NCBI GenBank assembly: GCA_033030425.1
Contig: JAUFSD010000003.1
Location: 1,302,001 to 1,366,000, forward strand
Direction: 5' to 3'
Source: Verpa conica
Lineage: Eukaryota; Ascomycota; Pezizomycetes; Pezizales; Morchellaceae
Length of the DNA stretch: 64,000 nucleotides
A program made the translations under genes and the position numbers. The notes under the pieces are model-generated. The model did not search any database. It was not told the DNA's origin and saw only the letters and a program-made list of their open reading frames with translations. Positions 35,399 through 45,976 of this stretch are shown piece after piece (positions within the stretch are counted from its first letter, which is position 1; every line of letters begins with the position of its first letter).

Positions 35399-36832
35399 AT
35401 GCCAACAGAACTTGTAAGCTTGTTCCTACTATTTTTCTACCTAAAAAAATAACTAAGTCTACAAAATTTAGGAAGAGCTCGTGGGCTTCCTAGGGTCTCC
35501 CCGACCAGAGATTAGACAAATAGGTATACAAGTAACCCAAAAATCGCACCCCGAAGGTTTACACCTAAAGCAGAGGCTGATTTTTCCTCTTTTTTTGTAG
35601 CGCTTGAACATCTAGTCGGATACAGCAAAGGCCCACAAGCTTCAGTGTTTAAACCAGAAGATCTGAAGCCAATTAAGAACCTTAAACTCCTCGTCGGCGA
35701 CGTCTCAGTAAGCCACTGAAAGCTCCGTCTATGAGAATACGGCAGAAACAGCAACGAAATCACTAACAAAAAACATCTTAGGCGCGAGCAAGTCACGCCC
35801 TGAAAATTCTCATTAACCTCTCGGATGACGTAGCTGTTCTTAAAGACATTGCAAACGATGATCTCTTTCTTGAACTGCTACTATCGAAGCTCACAGACCC
35901 AGGAAACGCTCATGCAGATCTAATCGGTATGCTCCTAGCTAACATGGCCAAGAGCAACTCTATTGTCCGTATTCTAGATCTCAAGCGTACAGTTCCAGGG
36001 AAAGGAATTAGCGATAGTCCGAAGGCTGTCGATCAACTGATGGACTGCTTCGTGAAGGGTGCAGAGAAAACTCTAAATAAGGAGGCTAATTTCGATTACT
36101 TGGCATACTTTTTTGCGGACTTGAGTAGGCTGCCGCAAGGAAGGAAATATTTTGTTACTAGACAGGAGTATGATGGGGTTATTCCAATTTCAAAGCTGGT
36201 TGTATTTACAGAACATAAGAGCACAATTAGAAGGAAAGGTGTGGCGTCGACTATCAAGTAAGTTTCGGGCCTAGTGATTCCCCCCCCTCCTCTCTTTTTA
36301 GGTGGGACTAAATGTTAATGCGGTGCTATTAAAAGAAATTCATGCTTCGATATACCGTCCCATCCAGCGTTTTTAGACGAGAACCAGGTAAACCTATTGC
36401 CGTATATATTACTACCAATCTGTGGGCCGGAAGAATTCCCTGAAGATGTGAGTTATCTCATCTCTTTTCTAATCAGGCCGAGTAGATACTAAGTTTAGTC
36501 TGTGACTATAGGAAATGCTTGAGATGCCTGCCGACCTCCAAATGCTCCCTCCAGACAAGAAACGTGACACTGATATGTCAATCATTATTACACACCTGGA
36601 GACAATTTTACTCCTTACTACTACCAGGCCAGCACGAGAGTACATGAGAAAAATCAATGTTTATACGGTAGTAAAAGAATGTCACATGGCTGTCAATGAC
36701 GATGATGTTCAAGATGCTTGTGATAGAGTTGTTCAAGTCTTGATGAGAGATGAGGCTGATGAGGGTGGATTTGTGCAACCAGAAGAAGATGAGGGAGATG
36801 AAGACGATGATAAGATTGTTGATATCTTGTGA
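35399..36832 (+). CDS. HGH1: HGH1 family chaperone for eEF2 folding
   Basis: Six exons (35399-35413, 35472-35523, 35601-35707, 35782-36257, 36336-36447, 36512-36832) join in phase to 360 codons plus stop. The first exon is only 15 nt (MPTEL). Armadillo-like family signatures are clear: ELVGFLGSPRPEIRQIA, KILINLSDD, MLLANMAKS, FDYLAYFFADLSRLPQGRKY, VVFTEHKSTIRRKGVASTIK, LLPYILLPICGPEEFPED and LQMLPPDKKRD. The C-terminus is acidic. In yeast Hgh1 works with the TRiC/CCT chaperonin in folding translation elongation factor eEF2. The gene lies 166 bp upstream of the pogo-like transposon insertion and appears intact. Confidence 0.93.
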
Positions 36833-36997
36833 GGAGACTTTTTTAGATAAAGAAAAACGGGTATAATATAGAGTAGAGGGTTGGGGGAGTTTCTTTTTGA
36901 GATTTTCGATTGCTCTATTTAGAATTAAAAAAAGGGAGAGGATTGGCCTTGCAGTGTAGCCCCTGTTGAGGGGACTCATTCATAATAAAGGCTCAGT

Positions 36998-37043
36998 TAT
37001 AACGTATTTGACGGTGTAACCGCCCATGACTATGATTCCGATC
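36998..37043. repeat. Left terminal inverted repeat of the pogo/Fot1-like element
   Basis: 46 bases that match the reverse complement of 39201-39246 with four differences. The core ACGTATTTGACGGTGTAACC is identical. Three of the four differences are transitions with A/T on this side. Confidence 0.9.
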
Positions 37044-39244
37044 GCTTAGTGGCAACAGCCTCCTCTCTCTAAAAAAATCCCCGATAAAGAAATTCATAGC
37101 AATCATCCCCCAATAAAAAAATTAAAGTACACTGTCATCCATATAGTGACTTCTCTGAGCCTTTTCCCAAACCCTATTAACCCTTTTGCAGCCTGGGGGT
37201 GGTGAAGAACCCTCAGGTAGCTCGCTAAAATCATCAATGTGAACCCACCCCTCCTCAGCCTCCTCCACTCCAGCCGTATTTTCTGGCTTATCATTATATA
37301 CAGTGACATCCTCACATATAGATACAGCTTTTTTGTTTTTGCCTTTACCTTTTAAGGTTATAGGCCCTTGCTGTTCTTTTAATTTCCGCTTTTCTTCTTT
37401 AGCCGCAGCCTTAGCCACTTTCTCGGCATCGGCGCTTTCCTTAATCCCCCTTAACCTAATAACCTCTTCAGTAGTAATTACTCTAGCTTTAGTGAGTCTT
37501 CTTCTATCACCATAGTTAGAGTTACTTTTTTTAGCTACAGAATCCCGAAATTTTTTATTTATATGATCCCCTATTTCCTTTTCAGTGATAGAGATCTGCA
37601 AGCCTTTATCCAATTGAGATATTAGTGAGCGCAATCTACATGCATTAGGAGTAGTGCCTTTAATAATAGCTAAAGCTTCTTTGGTAGTAGACCTAGCCAT
37701 GCGGGTGGTGCGGGGGGTTGCGGGGATAATAAAGCTCGGCGATGTTTTTGTGGGCTTGGCATGCGCCGAGCCGCCGGAATTCAGTACTTTGCGAGGATTA
37801 AATGGCCATATACCAGCTTTTGCCCATGCAGCAAGTATATTAGATTTTGTATAGGTGAGACGCCGAGCCTGGAAGAGTAATCTATACCAATAATATATAG
37901 TTAGAACCTTTAAATAATAATTGAACTAGTATAAAAAAAAAGCGGTGGTACTAACCCTAAAAATTGACCCTTATTAATACCCATATCTCCACTTTGCATA
38001 TGCATATCTAATACATTGCTATAGTGGCGCTGCAGAGGACCAAATAGGCCTACATCTAGTGGCTGTAATAGATGTGTAGAGTGTGGAGGTAGACAAAAAG
38101 GGACAATTTTATGTGCCAAGCAAAAATCGAAAAACTCCCAGGTTACATGAGAGACATGACCATCTAAAATAAGCAGCCTCCATTCCCCAGCCGCTCTAGA
38201 GTTAAATTAGCATAAGTTAAAAATAGTAATAGGATAACTTACTCTTCAGCAGTATATTTTTCGAAATTCTGGGTAAGCCATTCTATGCCCAGAAAGGAAT
38301 CAGTCCACCCTTTAGGAGAATAGCCAAATGTAGCTATATCTTTATCTTTTATCCCTGCATACCATCCATAATAGTGGCCTACTCCTTGATTAATTACCAT
38401 AGGAGGTAAAGCAACCCCGAACCGTATACACTTTCGATAACCGTAACCCATACACGGTTACCACATGTGTAAGTCGTGGATTTTTCCGCCCACTCCTACA
38501 AATAACCTCGCACTTTAGAGCCCATACCCATCACGAACCCCTTTTCATCCATATTGTATGTGTTTTTAGGGAGTATGTTATACTTTTGTATAACTCGACG
38601 AAGCTAATATATACGTTAGTTATACATATGCATGGTTTAATTAGACACTTACCTTGTCAAAGTAATCCTTGAGCAGTACCGGGTTGTCTGCATATGCGCG
38701 CTGCCGCTCCAGACGCGTCGTGAAACGTGCGGCTATCTCTGGATTGCGGTCTAAAAACCGACCTAACCAGTGGGAGCCTAGTTTATGGCATGATACGACT
38801 TTTGAATTAGGTATGCGGCTATCTCTTTAACTAAACCCAATTCTAAGCTGGAAATCCCCAAATATCCATGCTGTTCACACCACCGTACAATTGTTTTTTC
38901 TTCACGTATCGCAAAGTAACTGCTGTCGGCGGTGGCTTTCTCGGCGATTTTGCGCACCCTGGAGGCGGTCCCTCAAAGTAGAGTAGGGTATACCAAATTT
39001 CTCGGCAGTCTGTCTTAGGGAGGGGTCTTTGCTGTTTTGGTAGTGTTCCATAGCCATTTTGATCTGTTCCTCCCGCTCCTCTTTCTTTCTTCCTTTCAGG
39101 TTACCCATTTTGATGCGTGTTGGAAGTGGTTTACTCCTCTGCAACCCCGCTCACCCCCTCTTTACTGTAGGGAGGGCCTCGAAATCTTGGCGCCGAGGCT
39201 GAACGGAATCACGGTCACGGGCGGTTACACCGTCAAATACGTTA
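37000..39244 (-). mobile_element. Pogo/Fot1-like DNA transposon, decayed
   Basis: A 2.25-kb element is bounded by 46-bp inverted repeats and TA dinucleotides, the hallmarks of the Tc1/mariner-pogo group. It encodes one transposase on the - strand (see the pseudogene). It is inserted between HGH1 and YIF1, its right end only 227 bp before the YIF1 start codon. The well-preserved ends but broken reading frame suggest it is of moderate age and could still be mobilised in trans. Confidence 0.9.
37122..39108 (-). pseudogene. Pogo/Fot1-like DDE transposase, frameshifted
   Basis: Reading from 39108, the N-terminus has the psq-type helix-turn-helix (SLRQTAEKFGIPYSTLRDRL). A CENP-B-like segment follows in shifted frames (REEKTIVRWCEQHGYLG, then HWLGRFLDRNPEIAARF). 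The DDE domain has YNMDEKGF (first Asp), LLILDGHVSH (second Asp) and LQPLDVGLFGPLQRHYS (third Asp), all retained. Two frameshifts in the N-terminal third and further breaks with a stop around 38400-38520, between the first Asp and GVALPPMVINQG, destroy the frame. Three GT-AG introns can still be read: about 38600-38650, about 38200-38250, and the 75-bp one near 37880-37955. The last 190 codons form an intact charged C-terminal tail. No functional protein is expected. Confidence 0.88.
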
Positions 39245-39246
39245 TA
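39201..39246. repeat. Right terminal inverted repeat of the pogo/Fot1-like element
   Basis: Partner of 36998-37043. This copy keeps G/C where the left copy has A/T. Confidence 0.9.
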
Positions 39247-39471
39247 CCTACTTAACACAGACACGACGCTCACTCGGTGGCTCGGGGTAAACTGCCCAGT
39301 TACCCGGCTGTTTCAATTGTTCCTGCATGTGGCACCATCACTTTGGCTAGGCCAGATTCCGTGAAACAACCGGAATAACCCCGTCCAAAATCCGGTTCAG
39401 CGCACCGCCCAACCTACTCCTCACGATAAATTAAATCTGTCATCATCCAAAATCCTATAGAGTTCCCCACA

Positions 39472-40659
39472 ATGCAGCGCACCGGTTATCCTCCAGCATC
39501 CGGCGCATCACCTCCTCTTCACCACCCCGTTCCCCAACATCATGTACCCATTCCTATGATGCATTCTCCACCTCCTCCACATACTGCTACGGCATATAGC
39601 TCGCCGTATGCCCCACAGCCAATGCAGAATATTATGGGAAATCAACAGCCACAGCAGGGGATACACCCTGCTTATGGCAATTTCTTTACAGACCCTACAG
39701 CCCAAATGGCTTTTCAAGTTGGAGGAAGAGCTACTGAAGCTGCTGGTGCCTATGTAGAGCAAAATGTAAGTTTCCCCGCCTTCAGCTCAGCCAATGGGAA
39801 GGCGTATACATGCGGCTAAGTGGATTATCCTCTAGCTAGGGAAATACTTGCAAGTGGGTGCTTTAAAGCATTATTTCAACGTCTCGAATAGCTATGTACT
39901 CCGGAAGCTCTATATTGTCCTTTTCCCATGGCGGCATAAGCCATGGTCTCGCAGTGGCTCTCAAAGAGCTGGACCGAGTGGTCAGGTCGATACTTACTTC
40001 CTCCCTCCTCGTGATGATATCAATTCACCAGATATGTATATTCCAGGTACTAGCTTTGGCCCAGGCATCATTCTACATAGCTAATCCTAGTTTCTATAGT
40101 TATGGCTTTCGTAACTTACATCCTCCTGTCGACCCTTCTCTACGGTATTGCCGGCAATTTCAACCCTGAACAGCTCGGTTATACTGCATCCTTTGCGTTT
40201 ACTATTGTAATCCTCGAGATAGGAATCATTAAGATTGGATGCTATCTATTAAGCATAAATAACGATAGCCAGCTGATGGATCTTGTGGCATACTCGGGGT
40301 ATAAATTTGTTGGAATTATCGCCACGCTGACGACGACGACAACTGGTTCAAAATGGCTGGAATATTCCGTGTTCGGTTATACATTTAATGCGAATGCATT
40401 CTTCTTAGTATGTGTTATTTTTCAATTATTAGGAGATTTTGTTCCCCTCTTTTAACCTGAGACACAGTTACGAAGCTTGAAATATGTCCTTCTCCCAGAT
40501 AACACAACAGATAATCCACGGGGTACAATGTATGCCGTCAACCGAACTCAGAAGAATCGGCGTACACAGTTCCTATTCTTGTATAGTTACATCGTCCAGG
40601 TAATTTTTATGTGGGCACTCTCGTCGGGATTTAGCAGCGTGGCCCCAGGCAAAAAATAA
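39472..40659 (+). CDS. YIF1: ER-Golgi transport protein Yif1
   Basis: Four exons (39472-39765, 39836-40046, 40100-40407, 40468-40659) join in phase to 334 codons plus stop. A Pro/Gln/His-rich cytosolic N-terminus leads into the family segment FQVGGRATEAAGAYVEQN and LGKYLQVGALKHYFNVSNSY. Next come FLPPRDDINSPDMYIP and about five hydrophobic spans (VTYILLSTLLYGI, ILEIGIIKIGCYLLSI, YSGYKFVGIIATL, FLYSYIVQVIFMWALSSG). Yif1 forms the Yip1-Yif1 complex in COPII/Golgi membranes and interacts with Ypt1/Ypt31-type Rabs. The pogo-like element ends 227 bp upstream, so the promoter is short or partly provided by the transposon. Confidence 0.93.
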
Positions 40660-42414
40660 AGTTCTCTAGTGAAAATATTTGGATGAGTGTGAGGGTTGAT
40701 TAGGATGTTTTCTTCTACATTGTACTTTGGGAAATAGTGGGATGACATTTTACATACATTGGCGCGTAGCTTTTTTCTTTTCTTTTTTGACTGTAAATAC
40801 ACATACCAAAAATTTCTTTATCTGCCTGAATATAACCAGCAAATTTATATACAGAAGCTGGCTATAAGAATATTATCTATAAGAATATTCTTAGCACAAG
40901 ACCCTAAAAGAGCTTTACTAGACTATTAATATTTCTTCCGCTTTGGGCTAGAAAACTTATAAAATATTCTTCCAAATTTGCGGTAATTTTCGATCCCGAC
41001 TGTATTCTTATAGTCAGCTCCTATATACAAAGCAGGTTTTAGTAAGAACTTATACCAGTATTCTTTCTATAATGAAGCCTAGTTGAGTTGCACTTACGAT
41101 GAATGTACTGCATATGCACAATATATCACTCGCAAACATTTGTATCGCATAGAATAAAAAGAGATACCTTGAAACCTTTAGGCTATATATAGAAGCTCTT
41201 GAAACTGGAATACTTATTTTTTATTAAATTTTCTCCTCTTAATTCTCTCCTGATTCCCATGTATTTATGATTAAATCATTCATTACTCTCTTCTACACGT
41301 AAGTGCTAGACAAAAGCCTAACCTACATCCACTTACATGCTACATGTTACACATATTTAAGGCCTAAATTCATACCACTGGATTTCTCCTCTAGTAAAAT
41401 GTCTTTGCGTGCACCTTAAAGGGCTTGAGGTCAATCGTAACCCTTGGTCTTCCGTGAATCTCCGAAGACCACCTTTGAGCGCTGCGAGAATCGGCTCGTT
41501 CTCGATAGGCTGAAAGCATCGAAACTATGTGGTGCAAGAAATAGACAGGTGAATCACACCTTGTTCAATATAGTTGAATGGAATATATACATCATGTTTC
41601 TCCTTATAACACCGAGACATCAGGCTACAAGGTTGTTGAGTGTGGCAATTAGGTATATGTAGTTCATCGTAAGTGTGAGTCAGCAGATTCATATGGATGT
41701 GGTGAACGTGCATATGGGATTTCGAACTTGAAGGTATACCAACTGGGTGACTACAGATAATGAAGAGGGGGAGGAGATTAATTGGGATGGCGTGGCGACA
41801 CTAGCTGTGGCTAGGTCCTCTCATTATTATAGGGTGGAGTAGAGAAGGTTACGGTTTCTAATGCAGGAATCTTCAACTTTTAGGACCCTTGTAAGCTTAG
41901 TGAATAGTATTTTTCTTATAGTCATCTTATTTCGTTTTATCTTACTATCATTCATTCATTCGTTTTATCTTGCACTTCCCATCGCTCTCATAGGTTACTG
42001 TATTTACCTTCTTTTTCTTTTTCTTTTACCTTCATTGTTCTTCGTAAGTACATGGTTACCTACATATATTACATCTTTGAATCCTTCCTAGTTTTTTTTA
42101 AATGCACCGATCACTTCGGATTTTAGAAAAGTCATTTCAACATGGCCTTAGTGGGCAAACACATCCGTAATCGTATGGAGTTCCCATAGTAGATAATAGG
42201 CTCAACTCAAGCTTCCATGTTACTCTAGAGGAGTTTACCAGAAACCAGCCCACAAAAATGGAGCCAGGTTTTCAAGTGGTGCTTTTAAGGTATACAGGAA
42301 AGAGCAGCTCTTGAGGGGGCCAACACCATGGGTTACCCGGTCATCCAACTTCCACACCAGCCCCACTAACCCCACTAACGTTTCACAACACATGTGCTCT
42401 CCTCCCAGGCTACC
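40660..42414. other. AT-rich gene-free stretch
   Basis: No convincing coding frame. It contains a third diverged copy of the ATCATAAGTACATGGAG repeat (about 41256-41271) and T/A-rich segments. The last 100 bases are the promoter side of the GCIP gene. Confidence 0.45.
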
Positions 42415-43487
42415 ATGGCACCAACAACATCTCTCGAGTCCTCTACTAATTCCCTCCTAAGACTAATAACCCATAGCCGCAATCTCATCTCCTCAGGCGG
42501 TATCACACCCACATCCAACCCTACCTCCAACAGCTCACTCGACATTCTCCATGACATTGGTTCTCTTACCCGTGCGCATACAACGAAACTTTCGATTGCA
42601 ATCCGCCCACCCAATATCACCTACGATGCCGCAACACGCTGCGTCCAAGATATTACACAATTTGTTGTATCGCCTCTTCTAGTCGCAGTTGAAATGACAT
42701 CACCAAAGGAGTACGGGAACACATTGTATGTGGCTGTGGTGAGGGCAGCTGATAATGTGCTTGCTGCACTAGAAGAGTTTGCGAAGGAGATCCCAGAAAT
42801 ATGTAGGGTAGGGAAGAGTGGTGGGAGAAGGGATAGGCTAGCTAGTACGGGTGTGGTATGGCAAGCTGCGGATGATCTTATCGTGTTGAGAGCGAAAGGA
42901 CTGTCAGGAGTAGCTCAGGATGCTATTAAATCTCATATGGACATGCTTAAGGATGCCGCCTCAGAGTTGAAGGAGTGGTTGGAGAGCGTTGGAGAGAGTG
43001 ATGACGACGACGCAGAGGGAGAGGAAGATGAAGATGAAGGTGCATTTTGGGATTTACCAAAGAAGGGACTTGCGAAAGATGACGTTGAGACAAGAAGAAA
43101 GGTTGAAGTATCATTGAAAAAAATGAAACTGGTCACTATTCTCCTAAGCGCAGTAATTAAGCGGCGGTTAGCTGGCCCGGGAAAATTAGCAGATGTGAAG
43201 CAGTTGGATATGACTGTGGAGTTGGCGAAGAGTATAGCGAACCTAGGAGATGATATTGGAATGGGATACTACGAAGATGATGCAGATGAGGCTGTGCGAG
43301 CTCCCCCCCCCTAAAGCTTACTACAAATTGCTGATAATACGGATATTTATAGGCCGATGCGCAAAATAAATTTAACGAGAAAGCCATTGAGTTAGCGGAG
43401 CTGGCAGTCCTTGCGGGCGACGGAAGTGATGATCAGTTTAGTAAATGGTTTCGTGACTGCAAAGCAGCGATATCAAGGGACAGCTAA
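42415..43487 (+). CDS. GCIP/cyclin-D1-binding-protein-1-like protein
   Basis: Two exons (42415-43293, 43353-43487) with a 59-bp intron (donor GTGCGA) give 337 codons plus stop, from the ATG at 42415. The protein is mostly helical. It has LLRLITHSRNLISSGG near the start, FVVSPLLVAVEM, VGVVWQAADDLI-like and KKMKLVTILLSAVIKRRL segments, and an acidic loop (ESDDDDAEGEEDEDEG). The C-terminal exon ends FSKWFRDCKAAISRDS. This pattern matches the fungal GCIP (CCNDBP1-like) family, a vinculin-like helical bundle. Its role in fungi is not established. Family assignment is from memory of the pattern. Confidence 0.78.
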
Positions 43488-44117
43488 CCAAAAAAGAATA
43501 CAAAATCAAATAGAAACAGTAAAAACAGATGCCCAAGTACCATCTCTACAGACATCTAATCATAATAAATCACTCGGTACCCCACGTCTCCGATTCTGAG
43601 TCGTTGACAGTTGCCACTCATTCAAGCGGTGGTATGATCTCGAAATTATATAGATATTCACGCAGCGGCTTACCAGTATGACAACTAGTTAAGCTAGAGA
43701 CTATACCACAAGCAAAGGAATTGCTTGGATTATCTTTCAAATAATGACCTGGAGAATCATCTCAAAGCTATCCTCTTCATTTCCCCACAAACCATTCATT
43801 CTATGAATCCCCTCTATACAATCCTAACTTATGCTATGCAATATATAATCGCCAGACACCTCAATAAGAAAAAAAGCCACACGCCAAAGGAATGACAAAA
43901 ACAACCATCAATGAAAGTAAAGGTCCAATCCCAGTCCCCAATCCTAATCCCAAGCCATCACAAGCCATCCTATCCTTTTCGCGCTAAGAAAAAAAAACAA
44001 TGCAATGAGGAAATACCAAACTATATTTACAATTCCAAGCCAAGGGCCGAACCGAACCCTACGTGAATAGTAGTAGTGAGACCCGTCTCTGGTTTGCTAA
44101 ATGAATGAATTTTGTGT
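43488..44117. other. Convergent intergenic spacer
   Basis: Shared 3' flank of the GCIP gene (+) and the RING ligase gene (-). No gene seen. Confidence 0.5.
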
Positions 44118-45976
44118 TTACCGCTGATGTGGGGGCTGCGGACTACTAGAACTCTCCCCGCCGGTCCTCTCCCTAATTTCAACGCTATTAATTATAGTTA
44201 GACCCCCACCATCCGCGGCTTCTACACCACTAGGGGAAAGAGTTGCGTTCCTTGTAGTACCGGTAGCCGTAGATGGTACTACAGAAGATGAATCTTCGCC
44301 AACAGACGCTTGAGATACTCGACTCCCGCTCATACGTCTATGGAAAACTCTCCTCAGTCTACTTATTCCTAGCTCAGGTGCGCGGCTCCTCGGCCTCCTG
44401 TTTTCTTCTCGCAGCTGCCGGAGTGCAGCCATCCGTTCATCACCCGAAGTACCGCGCGCGATGTCGAGGTAGCGCATAAATCTACTACTGCTTTGTTCTG
44501 GTTCGGGAGGTGGAGGAGGAATCTCAATGCTTTGGCGCTGATCTTCAGGGCGGAGATCAATTCGACTATTTGGAATGTTATTGGTTATGCTATATTCTAT
44601 TGGGGTAAAACAGTAGGGGTGGAGGGATTTACCAAAGTGGACATGAGCCGGCGACGTTGAGGAGCCAGGGGTCTATGCAGTCTGGATGGAAGCTATGGTG
44701 GCAGGGCAAGACACGCAGCTCTTGGCCCGATTCAAAGTCCTCCATGCAGACAGGGCATCGCAACTGTGATGGATCAATCTCTGCAGTAGACATCACTTGG
44801 TCGCCTACCACTTCACCTCTCAGCTCCTCTCCGCTATTTGTTGTAGTAATAGGAGCAGCACCATCTAGAGCTACCGAATGTACAGCAGACCTTCGGTCCT
44901 CATCACCCTCACCAGAAATTCGAGATGTAATCGAGTCGGTTTGCATTTCCATATCTGTCTGTTTAACCACTTCATCATTGGCCCCCGGAGCAGGTTGGTC
45001 GCCAAATCTAACAATAGGAAGAGTATCTAGGACGGCTCTCGCAAGTCCTTTTGCCCTTGACTGTCGAGGCCGCCCGAATCGAGCTGTTGCCCTCGGCCCA
45101 TAGCGCTCCGGATTGCGGTGTGCTCTAACAGCACCAATCATGATAATGAGTAGGAAAAGTGCAGTGATTACCCCAGTAATGCTGTAAAGGATTATCAACG
45201 CTACACTAGTCGACGGCGATGGGCCAAGAACACTGCTATTTTGATTGGAACTAAGGCTATCTGCATTTCTTTGTCCACCACTTGGTTCCTCGTCGATAGT
45301 CCGGTTGTAATTGATAGTGACTGTGAGCTCACCAGTATTGTTCATAAGGAGCTGGAAGTCGTTTGCCGAGTCTCGGTCAAGTGTCGTGAAAACAAGACCG
45401 TAAGAGTTTCCTTGGGGGTAGTAATCGCACCAGTCGTGTTCAACCGTGTAAAAAATTACGCAGTAAGGCTGAGGGTTTTGAGCAATGGCCCGTAAAAATA
45501 CTGCCGTCCCATTATTGTTGTTAGATGTATCGCAGTTGATGAATGCCAAGTCGCTGGCCTGGAATTGTACGTTGGTATCAGAATTGTACATAACAAGGTT
45601 TTTAACAAAGTTCTTAACCCTCTATAAACGGAGTATAAACACCATCGACCAGTTAGTACCCATTCAACTGAATTCGGTAAAATCTATAAGATAGTTATAT
45701 ACGCACCTTTATATTGGATTCATCGCGATTAGATACCAGAGGCAGTTGATTAATCTCAACAGAGAACGTCCTTGAACCATCAGTAGTCGACATCACGAGC
45801 CCACTACGGTCTATCAAATCCCCGTTGTCCCCTGCCATAACATCCTGCCCCATTGCCCTTCCAGGCGTAAATGCAGCCATCGCGACGACAGCGGCACGGA
45901 TGGTTGTTGAGAGCGACCATGATGACGATGAACCACGACTGTGACGCGAGCGGCTAGATCTCACAGGGATGGCCAT
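44118..45976 (-). CDS. Membrane-anchored RING-H2 E3 ubiquitin ligase (PA-TM-RING type)
   Basis: Three exons (45707-45976, 44633-45621, 44118-44565) join in phase to 568 codons plus stop. The N-terminus has a basic start and a hydrophobic stretch (TIRAAVVAMAAF), a likely signal anchor. A luminal region (about 50-210) looks like a protease-associated domain, with Cys residues in PYCVIFYTVEHDWCDYY. One membrane span follows (VALIILYSITGVITALFLLI). The RING-H2 finger runs CPVCMEDFESG, LPCHHSFHPDCIDPW, SCPLC; the last Cys is split by the second intron. The basic Ser-rich tail is cytosolic. By analogy with Goliath/RNF13/Tul1-type ligases it would ubiquitinate membrane cargo in the endosome or Golgi; the target is unknown. 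Confidence 0.88.
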
